Shown in pieces: positions 17,195 through 25,434 of a stretch of DNA of 64,000 nt. Under the pieces are notes generated by a model, which was not told the origin of the DNA, did no database searches, and saw only the letters and a list, made by a program, of their open reading frames with translations. The translations under genes were made by a program, and so were the position numbers. This DNA comes from Streptosporangium amethystogenes. GTDB lineage: Bacteria > Actinomycetota > Actinomycetes > Streptosporangiales > Streptosporangiaceae. Numbering within the stretch: position 1 is the first letter of the stretch; the number at the start of each line of letters is the position of its first letter. The stretch spans positions 1-64,000 of the forward strand of contig NZ_JOEQ01000008.1 in the NCBI RefSeq assembly GCF_000721075.1, in the 5' to 3' direction.

Positions 17195-18850
17195 CTACGT
17201 CGTCGGGAGGCCGACCGCGTTGGACGCGTCGGCCTCGAAGTATTCCGTTGTAGCGAAGGGGCCGGCGTGATCTTCGAAGAAGCTCCTGACGCCGTCGATC
17301 GAGTCATGGACGATGACGTTCACTGCCTTGGTCCCGTCGGTGCTCGCCACCGCCAGCGTCCACTTGGCCCCCTTGGGAAGCCGACCGTACGCCTTCTTTA
17401 TGGAATCCCAGAAGCCGTCGTTGTCAGAAATCGCGGAAACAGCCATGACGTGCACTTCGGCACCCTCCTCGTTGACTTTCGGATTCACTCGGCAATTGAT
17501 GTGAAGATACTGTGCGGCACCATTCTTGAAGTCGTAGATCGCGACGGTCTGGGGGTCCTCGAGCGGATCGTCCGAAGGCATCAGAAAGTGGGTCTCGCTG
17601 ATCGGGAACAGCTCGTAGTCGAGCTGTTCCGGTTTATTGAGGAGTTGCGCCTCCATGGGGTTCAGGGTGAATTTGAGGTGGAGTTTTCCGCGGTCGGCCG
17701 CTACTTCGTAGCGGGTGCCGGGGCGCTCGTAGGAGCCTTCGTACCTGGACAGGTCGAGGGTCAGGGTCGGGTCGGGCTCCGGCAGGTCGGGGATCGTGAC
17801 CACGCCGAGATCGGCCAGGATTTCGTTGAACACCTTCCGGTAGAAGCTGTCGCGCGGCCCGGCGTTCGCCAGCATCGAGACGGCGATGTCCGATTCCGGC
17901 AGGATTCGCAGGCGGGCGCTCTGGCTGACTGTGCTGCCATCGTGGGCGTAGACGGTTTGGCCACGCCAATCGCACACGATGAGGCCGAGTGCCCATTCCG
18001 GCCCGAACATGTACGGGTCAGGTATGGGCACCCGCGACTCCGTCATCTCGCGGATGATGCCGGGTGAGACGATTCTGGTCCCGTTCGGCGCCTTTCCTTC
18101 GTTAAGGAAGACGTACGCCATCATAAGCAATTCCCGGGCCGTCGTGTTGACGTTGCCTCCGGGGCCGAAGGAGCGCGGCAGGTGACCCAGCGGTGAGAGG
18201 ACGGGTCCCTCTTCCAGGGATCGGATCAGGTATCCGGTCGCGGCCCGGTTCTGGTCCGCGTGCTCACGTCGGCTGCTTGTCGAGGTCAGCCCCAAGGGGT
18301 CGAACAGGCGATCCTTCATGATGTCGTCCCACCGCTTGCCATCGCTCACCTCCATGATGCGGGCGAGGATCGCGTAGCCCAGGGCCGCGCTGTAGCCGTG
18401 AGTGTGGCCCAAGGGGTGGACCTGGCATGCGCCGACGATGTTCTCCACCATGCGCTTGTACACGTCGTCGTCCTCGCCCGGATCTCCGTAGTTCTCCTCG
18501 ATGCCGCTGGTGTGATTGAGGAGATGGCGGGGTGTGACCTTGGCGCCGACGTCGGGGTCGGCGACCCGGAAATCAGGAAGGTAGGTCCGCACCGGCTCGT
18601 CCAGAGCGACTTTTCCCTCGTCGACGAGCTGCATGAAGGCGAGGGCGGTCCATGTCTTGGATACGGAGCCGCACTGGTAGATGGTGTCGGTCGTCGCGGG
18701 CTCTCGCGTGGAGATGTTCTTGACGCCGACCGCGAAGTCGGTGATCTCCCCGTCGCTGAGAACGCCGATCGTGGCACTTGGAATCCGGTACTCCGCGAGC
18801 AGCTCGGAGATGTGAGCTCGCATCCGGGTCACATCCAACGCTCTTGCCAT
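17195..18850 (-). CDS. Beta-lactamase-fold serine hydrolase with extra C-terminal domain
   Basis: 551 residues. The class C/esterase-like active site SxxK is CGSVSKTWTALAF near residue 65. The second motif, normally YxN, reads Y-S-A in HGYSAALGYAILARIM. Residues 1-350 form the hydrolase domain, followed by a beta-rich segment (PTLTLDLSRYEGSYERPGTR) typical of DUF3471-like lipocalin tails. A further 110-residue C-terminal piece (AEVHVMAVSAISDND...) has no match I recognise. The start at 18850 has GAGGAAG upstream. It is divergent from the HTH/MarR-like regulator at 19071. Substrate unknown. Confidence 0.9.
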   Translation of the reverse strand: MARALDVTRMRAHISELLAEYRIPSATIGVLSDGEITDFAVGVKNISTREPATTDTIYQCGSVSKTWTALAFMQLVDEGKVALDEPVRTYLPDFRVADPDVGAKVTPRHLLNHTSGIEENYGDPGEDDDVYKRMVENIVGACQVHPLGHTHGYSAALGYAILARIMEVSDGKRWDDIMKDRLFDPLGLTSTSSRREHADQNRAATGYLIRSLEEGPVLSPLGHLPRSFGPGGNVNTTARELLMMAYVFLNEGKAPNGTRIVSPGIIREMTESRVPIPDPYMFGPEWALGLIVCDWRGQTVYAHDGSTVSQSARLRILPESDIAVSMLANAGPRDSFYRKVFNEILADLGVVTIPDLPEPDPTLTLDLSRYEGSYERPGTRYEVAADRGKLHLKFTLNPMEAQLLNKPEQLDYELFPISETHFLMPSDDPLEDPQTVAIYDFKNGAAQYLHINCRVNPKVNEEGAEVHVMAVSAISDNDGFWDSIKKAYGRLPKGAKWTLAVASTDGTKAVNVIVHDSIDGVRSFFEDHAGPFATTEYFEADASNAVGLPTT

Positions 18851-18911
18851 AAAGACTTCCTCGTCCTGTCCGATTCTTTCCAAGCGGGAAAAGGCTACGT
18901 TGCATTTCAAG

Positions 18912-19019
18912 TCTCGTCAACGAGAGATCTTCAATGATGTGCCTTAATGCTGGGCTTTCATGTCAATCGTTGCAACAGCATTGTCGATAAATGCAATCCA
19001 TGCCAACCGGCCGTTGCAA
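18912..19019. promoter_or_regulatory. Divergent promoter region with repeats
   Basis: A perfect dyad TCTCGT-CA-ACGAGA lies at 18912-18925. Two direct copies of CGTTGCAA lie at 18968-18975 and 19012-19019, with an inner GCATT-N7-AATGC dyad between them. All fall in the 220-bp gap between the serine hydrolase and its divergent regulator and are candidate binding sites for it. Confidence 0.55.
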
Positions 19020-19070
19020 TGTAGTGTTGGTGAACGCACCCGTGAACCCGAACCGACAGGGGGCGAGCCG

Positions 19071-20021
19071 ATGCCCGGAGGCAGGCTGAGCCACGAGGAT
19101 CGCCGGCAGATCGCGATCTGGCTGGCCGAAGGGCTGGGATACGCCGAGATCGCCAGACGGCTGGGCAGGCCCACATCCACGATCAGCCGCGAAGTGGCAC
19201 GCAACAGCGCGCCCAGCGGCTACCTGGCCGACCGCGCCCAGCAGGTCGCCGGGCAGCGCGCCCACCGCCGCAGACCGGTTCAGGCCCCGGAGCCACCAGC
19301 CGACGGGCGGCCGGCCGAGTCCGTGCGCGGTTTCGTGAAGCAGTTCGCGACGCTGCTGGTCGGGACCGGCCTTCCCCGGATGCCCGCTCGTGTGTTCGTC
19401 TGCCTGCTCACCTCCGACTCCGGGAGCCTGACGTCCGCCGAGCTCGTACGCCGGCTACAGGTCAGCCCGGCGTCGGTGTCCAAGGCCATCGGCTATCTCG
19501 AGGCGATCGAGCTGGTCAGGCGCGCACAGGATTCCGGCCGCCGCGAGCGGTACGTCATCGACGACGAGGTCTGGCTCCGGGCGTTCAAAGCCGACACCGG
19601 GGCACATGCCGAGGTCGCGGCGGCCGCGCTGCACGGGATCGAGATCTTCGGTGCCGACACGCCCGCCGGCACCCGGCTGGGTCAGATGGCTCAGTTCTTC
19701 ACCTGGATCAGCGAGCAGATGAACAACAGTGGCCTCACCGACTCCGTCGTGCACGACGCGCTGACAGTGCTGGCCGCGCTGGTGTACGCCGCTCGGCCAC
19801 TCACCGTGAACGAACTCGCCACGGCACTGGACTGGCCCATCCAGCGGGCGACCGACGCCCTGGACACGACCAGCCGTCATCCGATCCTCTCCGACCCGCT
19901 CACCGTGGAGCAGGTCGGGCGCGGCGCGTACGCCATCACCCCGAGGCCGGACCGCCTGAGCTCCACACAACGCGACGCGCTGACCGTCAGCCCGCGCTCG
20001 ACCCGGGGGAATCGAAAATGA
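19071..20021 (+). CDS. IS30-type HTH fused to a MarR/GbsR-like regulator
   Basis: 316 residues in three parts. Residues 1-60 are an IS30 transposase-like HTH_38 (LSHEDRRQIAIWLAEGLGYA, EIARRLGRPTSTISREVARN). Residues 80-210 are a MarR/GbsR winged HTH (LTSAELVRRLQVSPASVSKA followed by the wing GRRERYVIDDEVW). Residues 230-310 look like a second winged-helix module (PLTVNELATALDWPIQRATD). ATG 19071 has GGGGGCGAG upstream. The IS30-like part seems to be a domesticated DNA-binding domain, since no DDE domain is present. Divergent from the serine hydrolase, which it probably regulates. Confidence 0.88.
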   Translation: MPGGRLSHEDRRQIAIWLAEGLGYAEIARRLGRPTSTISREVARNSAPSGYLADRAQQVAGQRAHRRRPVQAPEPPADGRPAESVRGFVKQFATLLVGTGLPRMPARVFVCLLTSDSGSLTSAELVRRLQVSPASVSKAIGYLEAIELVRRAQDSGRRERYVIDDEVWLRAFKADTGAHAEVAAAALHGIEIFGADTPAGTRLGQMAQFFTWISEQMNNSGLTDSVVHDALTVLAALVYAARPLTVNELATALDWPIQRATDALDTTSRHPILSDPLTVEQVGRGAYAITPRPDRLSSTQRDALTVSPRSTRGNRK

Positions 20022-20049
20022 CGAAGCCGGGTGACGTCGCAATCGCGAT

Positions 20050-20250
20050 CCCTCCAGCCACACCCGCGCGTCTGCCGGACAGCGTCCTCGTTCCCCTCTG
20101 AATCGGCAGGTACGACCCAGCTCTCATCGCCTGGGCCGACGTCGGCGTGTCGAGCACCTAGGTCGAGCAGGCGACGGGCCTCTTCGTCTTGCTCCCTGTC
20201 GGTCGGGTTGACGTCGAGGTGGAGCCTGTTCTTGACGGTCTTGCAAAGGC
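20050..20250 (-). pseudogene. VOC (glyoxalase-like) protein fragment
   Basis: Minus-strand residues NRLHLDVNPTDREQDEEARR, LLDLGARHADVG and DESWVVPADSEGNE form the C-terminal half of a glyoxalase-like VOC domain. The normal ending (EFCVLR-like) is degraded to EDAVRQTRGCG, and no N-terminal half is visible. Confidence 0.75.
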
Positions 20251-20256
20251 CACACG

Positions 20257-20391
20257 CTAATCGCAGTGTTCGACGGCGAGGTGAGCCGCGCATGGTGTGC
20301 GTTCGTCGAGGGCGTTGCCGTCGCCGATGATGGCGCGGTAGAGATGTTCGTATTTCAGCGTGCCGAAGAACCGCTCGACTCGTTGGTCTGT
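20257..20391 (-). pseudogene. rve-type (IS3/IS481-like) transposase C-terminal fragment
   Basis: The minus strand reads QRVERFFGTLKYEHLYRAII then GDGNALDERTPCAAH. This matches the end of retroviral-type integrase-core transposases, with the last catalytic Glu in the ERFFGTLK motif. It stops at 20257. The rest of the element is missing. Confidence 0.75.
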
Positions 20392-20745
20392 GGGCTCCGG
20401 AGGCCTGCAACGGAACCGTTTCGTACGTTAAGCAGGTCTGGGCAGGTCAAAGGGGGCGTTGAACGGGGTCGGCAGGGGGGCGTGGGCATACGTTCCGGTT
20501 CCGTTGCGGTTCCACCCCCGACCCGGCCCTGTGAGACCCTGGCACCCGTCGGCCGGGCATTGTTCAGATCGTGTTTCCGAAGGCCGGAGCTATTGTGACC
20601 GTGATGATCACGATGAGTGCCAGGGACTTGGCCGTGGGGCGTCAGCGACAGTCGATGCGGGGGTGGCTCCGTGCCCTCCCAACGGGTCTATTTTGGTATT
20701 ACGGTGCATGCAAGGCGCGTACGGCGTGGTAGGAGATCATCGTCC
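20392..20745. other. No recognisable gene; GNAT promoter region
   Basis: Holds the upstream region of the GNAT gene, including a small dyad CGTGAT-G-ATCACG at 20600-20612 and AGGAG at 20731. No coding segment recognised. Confidence 0.45.
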
Positions 20746-21747
20746 ATGACACAGGATCCCGTCTCGATCGAGCCGTTGTGCCTCGATGAAGGGCACGCCC
20801 TTGGGGAGTTCTATCCGCTGAAGCAGCAGGCGCAGGCTGAGGACTTCCCGGCTGATCCTGCGGCCTGCCGGAAGGACTTTCTCGGGCAGATACTCCATCC
20901 GCGGCCCGGGAACTCCGTGTTGGCCTGGGGCGCACGGATGGGCGGACGACCAGTGGGGTTGTGCGCGGTCGGCGTGCCGGAAGCCGGTCGGCGATGGACC
21001 GCGGACGTCGTGCACTTCGTCGTCCATCCAGATGTCCGCCGGACAGGCATCGGGAGCCGGCTCCTGGCCACGGCCACTGGCCACCTGGCCGGACTTGGTG
21101 TCCAGAAGATGACCGCCTTCACCTCCGGCCCTGCGGACGGAGCGGGAGCGGGGGATGCGTTCGCCGAGGCCACCGGGGCGGCGCGCATCCTGCGCTATCA
21201 GCGGTTGTCGCTGCGCATAGGCCCGACCAGACTGGCCACCGACGGCGATACCGGCGCCGGATGTGAACTACTGCATTGGCGAGACGACGTCCCCGCAGAA
21301 TATCGGGCGGCGTTCGCCGCGATGTCGTCCCGCCTGGCAGCCGAGGAGGCGGCGCGTTCGGGCAGCGACCAGGTGCCTGAGGACTTCGACGAGGACAAGG
21401 TTCAAGAGCTTTACGCCGTCCTTCGCGCATGGGGCTATCGCACCTATTTGACCGCCGTACGGCATCGCGAGACCGGACTGCTGGTCGGATACTCGGCGCT
21501 CGGCATGGCCGACTCGCACCAGCGGCATGCGAGCCAGTGGGACACCATCGTGCTTCCGTCCCACCGAGGCCGGGGCCTGGGAGTGGTCCTCAAACGCGCG
21601 AACCTGTCGTGGACCGTTGAGCACGAACCTGAGCTGGCGACCGTGACGACCTGGAACGCGATCGGAAACCCTGCAATGCTGCACGTCAACGAGTCCTTTG
21701 GGTTCCGTCTCGACCAGAGCGGAGCACGCCGGGAATGGACCTTGTGA
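20746..21747 (+). CDS. Tandem-domain GNAT N-acetyltransferase
   Basis: 333 residues with two GNAT-like halves. The N-terminal acetyl-CoA loop is FVVHPDVRRTGIGSRLLATA near residue 95. The C-terminal one is IVLPSHRGRGLGVVLKRANL near residue 270, with TTWNAIGNPAMLHVNESFGF near the end as the conserved GNAT C-terminal motif. This two-domain layout is common in actinomycetes, including resistance-like acetyltransferases, but the substrate is unknown. ATG 20746 is chosen because the preceding AGGAG is within 11 bp; the open frame extends further upstream without similarity. Confidence 0.9.
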   Translation: MTQDPVSIEPLCLDEGHALGEFYPLKQQAQAEDFPADPAACRKDFLGQILHPRPGNSVLAWGARMGGRPVGLCAVGVPEAGRRWTADVVHFVVHPDVRRTGIGSRLLATATGHLAGLGVQKMTAFTSGPADGAGAGDAFAEATGAARILRYQRLSLRIGPTRLATDGDTGAGCELLHWRDDVPAEYRAAFAAMSSRLAAEEAARSGSDQVPEDFDEDKVQELYAVLRAWGYRTYLTAVRHRETGLLVGYSALGMADSHQRHASQWDTIVLPSHRGRGLGVVLKRANLSWTVEHEPELATVTTWNAIGNPAMLHVNESFGFRLDQSGARREWTL

Positions 21748-21786
21748 AGTTGCCGGAGTACAGATGGTGACGGCTGGGACCCCGCC

Positions 21787-22170
21787 TCAACCGATGAGTC
21801 CGGGCTTCTCCGTCCAGCCGCCGGCGCAGAGTGGGGTCGAGGCCGAAGACGGCGGCGAGATGGAGCGGGTCGGGACCGTGGGGGGAGGGCTTCTTGAAGG
21901 TGCCGGTCGACGCGGAGGCACTCCAGGGTCGTGGCTTGGCCGCGGAGCTCCTTGGTGAAGTAGATGGCGCTGACCGGGTCGGCACCATGGGCGCACATCT
22001 GGTTGATGAGCGGGTGGGGGTTGGCGATGTTGGGCCAGCGGCTGAATTGGTCGATCGGGCGGGGCCGTCCGGCGATCGTGAGCCGCCGGTTGCCGAGGTC
22101 GAGGTCGTCCAGGAGAAGGGCGCGGATGGCGGCGAGCATGAGGACCGGCCGCGCGGTTGGGTTGAGGCTG
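21787..22170 (-). pseudogene. Integrase-like fragment with multiple frameshifts
   Basis: One frame reads AAIRALLLDDLDLGNRRLTI, NPHPLINQ and KELRGQATTLECLRVDRHLQ. A second frame continues PLHLAAVFGLDPTLRRRL. These blocks resemble the C-terminal catalytic half of an actinobacterial family related to tyrosine recombinases, but no complete RHRY set is present. At 22171 it is joined to the N-terminus of a RidA-like protein. Confidence 0.55.
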
Positions 22171-22242
22171 TTCGACCACGACGGCCTGGCTGAAGGCCGG
22201 GCTGCGATGGAGCCCCTCGGGGTTGATGTGCCGCACACCCAT
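22171..22242 (-). pseudogene. RidA/YjgF-like N-terminus fused to integrase debris
   Basis: From ATG 22242, with AGGAGG 7-8 nt upstream, the frame reads MGVRHINPEGLHRSPAFSQA then VVVEQ. This is the N-terminal strand of RidA-family enamine/imine deaminases (NPxGLxxxPAFSQAVVV). After 24 codons the frame enters integrase-like DNA. The start, ribosome site and promoter are intact while the body is gone, pointing to replacement by recombination. It is divergent from the CGNR regulator. Confidence 0.75.
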
Positions 22243-22262
22243 GTGCTGCCTCCTGCAATATT

Positions 22263-22308
22263 GAAACCAGTTATAGCGGTTTCGGTATGCGGCACCAGTT
22301 ATAGTGGT
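22263..22308. promoter_or_regulatory. Twin operator-promoter between RidA stub and CGNR gene
   Basis: Two related copies of ACCAGTTATAG(C/T)GGT lie at 22267-22281 and 22294-22308. The first sits in the dyad GAAACC-N9-GGTTTC (22263-22283); the second has ACCA/TGGT arms. The second also supplies TATAGT (22300-22305), 7 bp before the CGNR ATG, as expected for the -10 box of a leaderless transcript. Regulator binding here would block transcription directly. Confidence 0.65.
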
Positions 22309-22311
22309 TCC

Positions 22312-22914
22312 ATGCGAGCGAGCACAACCGGGCGGGTGCTGCACGACCCCAAGGGCGGGTCGTTCCGGTTCGACGCCGGCGCCGTCTGCCTCGACTTCGC
22401 CCACACGGGCGGCGAGGGCCGGTACGCGGTATTCGAGACCCTCCACGAGCCTGCCGACCTCGGCGAATGGCTGGCCCAGCCGCCGCTGGCCGCGGTCATG
22501 ACGATCCCCGTGACGACCCGCGAGCTGACCGCCGCCAAGGCCCTCCGCCAGGCGATCTGGGGCGCGGCACACGCCCGGGCGGCGCGTCGCGCCCTCCCTG
22601 CCGGGGCGGTCGTCACCATTAACCGGGCCGCGGCCACGGCGCCGCTGATCCCTGAGCTCGCCGCCGACGGCACGACCGCGGGGTGGGCGCCGCCGGTGCG
22701 GGCAACGCAAGCGCTGTCGACACTGGCGCGGGAGATGATCGAGCTGCTGTCCGGGCCGCTGTCCGGGCGCATCCGCGAGTGCGCGAGCGACAACTGCCCG
22801 CTGGTGTTCGTCGACACGTCCCGCCCCGGCGCCCGGCGCTGGTGCGCGATGGAGCGTTGCGGCAACCGCCACAAGCTCCGGGCTCTTCGCGCCCGGCAGG
22901 CCATGGACCTGTGA
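22312..22914 (+). CDS. CGNR zinc-finger (ABATE-domain) transcriptional regulator
   Basis: 200 residues. The N-terminal ABATE-like domain (FRFDAGAVCLDFAHTGGEGR) is followed by the C-terminal zinc finger: RECASDNCPLVFVDTS, then RRWCAMERCGNRHKLRAL, containing the diagnostic CGNR. Such proteins are stress-type regulators in actinobacteria. The ATG at 22312 has no ribosome site but a well-placed -10, so it is probably leaderless. A divergent RidA-like gene, now only a stub, is its likely former target. Confidence 0.92.
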   Translation: MRASTTGRVLHDPKGGSFRFDAGAVCLDFAHTGGEGRYAVFETLHEPADLGEWLAQPPLAAVMTIPVTTRELTAAKALRQAIWGAAHARAARRALPAGAVVTINRAAATAPLIPELAADGTTAGWAPPVRATQALSTLAREMIELLSGPLSGRIRECASDNCPLVFVDTSRPGARRWCAMERCGNRHKLRALRARQAMDL

Positions 22915-23174
22915 CGCGGCCTCAAGCACTGCGAACCCCGTGTTGTCCCAGCCCTGTTGACTTCCCCGGATCGCGAACAAGCCGTACACGATGTCGCTAT
23001 TCCGAGAACGACAATAACGGACAAACAGGACACGGCGTACTGGTGATCTGTATCTCGCGGAACTGGTCCATTTCTGCTGGTCACACACCGTCACGCAGAG
23101 CTATCTCACCCTCGGTGATGCGGACCCCAGTGGGGGCCCAAGGGGCCTGGTGATCTCGCGGCGCGTCCCCGCTT

Positions 23175-23197
23175 GACCTTGACACAGTGACAAGGTC
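23175..23197. promoter_or_regulatory. MerR-type operator/promoter
   Basis: The dyad GACCTTG-A-CAC-A-GTG-A-CAAGGTC pairs at 10 of 11 positions. It begins inside TTGACC (23173-23178) or TTGACA (23179-23184), as in MerR promoters where the dyad fills an over-long -35/-10 spacer. It lies 28 bp before the HEAT gene that is followed by a MerR regulator. Confidence 0.75.
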
Positions 23198-23224
23198 TTC
23201 ACTGTTGCCAAGGAGGTGGTCCCG

Positions 23225-23893
23225 ATGACCATGCAGAAACAGGACACGGATACGATTCGAGCTTTCCAGGGGCTGGAGGACAGCCACTCGTCAGTGCGGC
23301 TGCGGACGGCGATGGCGGTCGGTACGACCCCTGACCCGCGATTCATCGGCAAGCTCATCGAACGATGCGCGATCGAACCTGAATTCTACGTGCGCGACAT
23401 GCTGACGTGGGCACTCACCCGCCACCCGGCATCCATGACGGTTCCAGAGCTTCTCAATGAAGTCCGCTCGGAGCGTGCGCAGGCACGAAGCCAGGCGTTG
23501 CACACACTGTCCAAGATCGGGGATCGGCAGGCGTGGCCGGCGATCACCCGGGCGCTTCTGTCCGACGCCGACGATGAGGTGGCGCGGAGCGCTTGGCGGG
23601 CAGCGGTCGTGCTCGTGCCCGAAGGTGAAGAGCCCGAGTTGGCCGCGGTGTTGTCGACACAGCTCGGGCGCGGCGAACGCCAGACGCAGCTGAGCCTCAG
23701 CCGGGCGCTGGTCGCGCTCGGTGAGGTGATCGTGCCGACTCTGCGCGCTGCGATAACGGATCTCGACCCTCGCGTGCGCGCGCACGCGATCGCCACGGAA
23801 CGGTTGTTGCGCGACCCGGATGCCGGATTCGAGTTCGCGATCGAGGAGGCCAAGCGCGTCGTAGCCCTCGGCAGCACCAGCCGGGAGGAGTGA
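23225..23893 (+). CDS. HEAT-repeat protein
   Basis: 222 residues made of helical pairs of the HEAT type: VRLRTAMAVGTTPDPRFIGK, ARSQALHTLSKIGDRQAWPA, EVARSAWRAAVVL, then RQTQLSLSRALVALGE and PRVRAHAIATERLL. No catalytic motif is seen, so it is a likely protein-interaction scaffold. ATG 23225 sits 8 nt after a perfect AAGGAGG (23210-23216). It ends 6 nt before the MerR-HEAT gene and shares its promoter, so the two products are probably partners or regulator and antagonist. Confidence 0.85.
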   Translation: MTMQKQDTDTIRAFQGLEDSHSSVRLRTAMAVGTTPDPRFIGKLIERCAIEPEFYVRDMLTWALTRHPASMTVPELLNEVRSERAQARSQALHTLSKIGDRQAWPAITRALLSDADDEVARSAWRAAVVLVPEGEEPELAAVLSTQLGRGERQTQLSLSRALVALGEVIVPTLRAAITDLDPRVRAHAIATERLLRDPDAGFEFAIEEAKRVVALGSTSREE

Positions 23894-23899
23894 TGGGCA

Positions 23900-24904
23900 G
23901 TGTTGATCGGTGATGTGGCACGACGGTCCGGGGTCAGCGCCCGCATGCTCAGGCACTACGACTCACTCGGCCTGGTGCGGCCAACGGGTCGTAGCGGCGC
24001 AGGCTATCGGGAGTACTCCAGCGAGGACATTCGGCGGATCTTCCATGTCGAGAGCCTGCGGTCATTGGGGCTGTCATTGCGTGAAGTCAGGCGCGCTCTC
24101 GATGATCCCGGCTTCACGCCCTCGGAGCTCGTCGACGGCCTCATCCGTCAGACGCGAGAACGCATTGCGGCTGAGACGGAGCTGCTCACGCGGCTGCGTC
24201 GGATCGACGCCGTAGAACCCGCCGGCTGGGAGGACGTCCTCCAGATCGTTACACTCCTGCAGGCGCTGGGGTCAAAGAGCGCCGACAAGCGCCAGCGCGC
24301 GGCCTTGTCCTCAGTTGACGAGGTTCCGATGCCAGTGGAAGCACTGGTCGAGGCAGCACTGAGCGAGACGGACCCGAACGTCGCCGGAGCCCTTCGATGG
24401 GCTTTGGCGCAATCGGGCGATGGCGGATTGGCGCTGCTGGCAGAGGGCCTCGGCTCACCAGTAGCCGAGGTGCGCAAACGTGCCGTCCAGTCCATCGCTG
24501 AGATTCCAAACGATGAGGCGACCGCACTGCTGCAGGACGCCCTCGCGAACCCCGACATCGTGGTCCGCAGGTATGCGGCTCTGGCGCTCGGGGCACGTGG
24601 AGCGGCCGAGGCGATCCCGACGCTCATCGATATGGTCGTCGAGGGAACGAACGACGTCGACGCGGCCGATGCCCTGAGCGCGCTGGCGAGTCGTTCCGCG
24701 TTGGTGGACCAGATCGCCACCGGGCTCGTTGATCGCCTCGCCCGCGCCAGCGTTGAATCGTCCGCACGTCGCCGGCTGACACAGGCCCTCGCGGATATCC
24801 CGGGAACCACAGCGTCACGAGCCCTCGCGGACCTGACACATGACGAGGACCGTGCCGTCGCGCTTACCGCGACATACATCCTCGGGATACGCGACGCACG
24901 ATGA
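23900..24904 (+). CDS. MerR-family regulator with C-terminal HEAT repeats
   Basis: 334 residues. The N-terminal MerR HTH and wing are MLIGDVARRSGVSARMLRHY, DSLGLVRPTGRSGAGYREYS, then the dimerisation helix RQTRERIAAETELLTRLRRI at residues 80-110. From about residue 120 to the end are HEAT-like repeats (ALRWALAQSGDGGLALLAEG, EVRKRAVQSIAEIPNDEATA, VVRRYAALALGARGAAEAIP), resembling those of the upstream protein. No metal-binding Cys pair is seen, so a protein or organic ligand is more likely than a metal. The GTG start follows GGAGGAG. It probably acts on the 23175-23197 dyad. Confidence 0.92.
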   Translation: MLIGDVARRSGVSARMLRHYDSLGLVRPTGRSGAGYREYSSEDIRRIFHVESLRSLGLSLREVRRALDDPGFTPSELVDGLIRQTRERIAAETELLTRLRRIDAVEPAGWEDVLQIVTLLQALGSKSADKRQRAALSSVDEVPMPVEALVEAALSETDPNVAGALRWALAQSGDGGLALLAEGLGSPVAEVRKRAVQSIAEIPNDEATALLQDALANPDIVVRRYAALALGARGAAEAIPTLIDMVVEGTNDVDAADALSALASRSALVDQIATGLVDRLARASVESSARRRLTQALADIPGTTASRALADLTHDEDRAVALTATYILGIRDAR

Positions 24905-25059
24905 CGGATCTTTCCGGGGTGCTGTGTGCGGCGCCGGACCACGAGGGCGCCTCGGTTCACCGCGCCACCCTCATGCTCGGGGTGGCCGAACATCAGGTAC
25001 TTCCAGGGACCGTTCACCACAGCGGGTTCGATCACTTGGTCGGGATCAGCAGCGTCGTC

Positions 25060-25200
25060 AGGCGACTGCGGTAGGCCGGCACGTCCGCACCCTACGGATC
25101 TCCCACTGGGGGTCGAACCGGGTCTTGGTCCGCTCGGTGTACTTCTTCACCTGCGACGGATCGGCAATGCCGAGCTATTCGGCTCACAGACGCGGTCACC
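25060..25200 (-). pseudogene. Tn3 transposase N-terminal (DUF4158) scrap
   Basis: The minus strand reads LGIADPSQVKKYTERTKTRF then DPQWEIRRV, matching the KxYxERxKTxxxHxWEI block of the DUF4158 N-terminal domain of Tn3-family transposases. An in-frame TAG precedes it and a stop follows. The surrounding 24905-25410 interval holds nothing else I recognise. Confidence 0.65.
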
Positions 25201-25410
25201 AGGGCTGCGCAACTGCTGGGAGTTCGTGGTCGCCACACTGGCCGCGGCCCGGGTGGGCGGGGCGCCGGTGCGTGCTTCGCATTCGGCCACCAATGCCTTC
25301 CCGATTTGAGTGGCCGGGCGGGAGCGATGGTTATTACGGGTTGTCACGCGAACTTGCCGGTCAGCCGCATGAAGGTCGTTAAGCCACGTTAGGCGAGTAG
25401 TCCCCGGCAT

Positions 25411-25434
25411 GCCTGAGCGTGGCCGCGCTCAGGC
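25411..25434 (-). terminator. Hairpin at the end of the S9 peptidase gene
   Basis: GCCTGAGCG-TGGCCG-CGCTCAGGC: a perfect 9-bp stem overlapping the peptidase stop codon (25429-25431). No T-run follows, so it may be a Rho-independent-like stabiliser rather than a full terminator. Confidence 0.5.
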
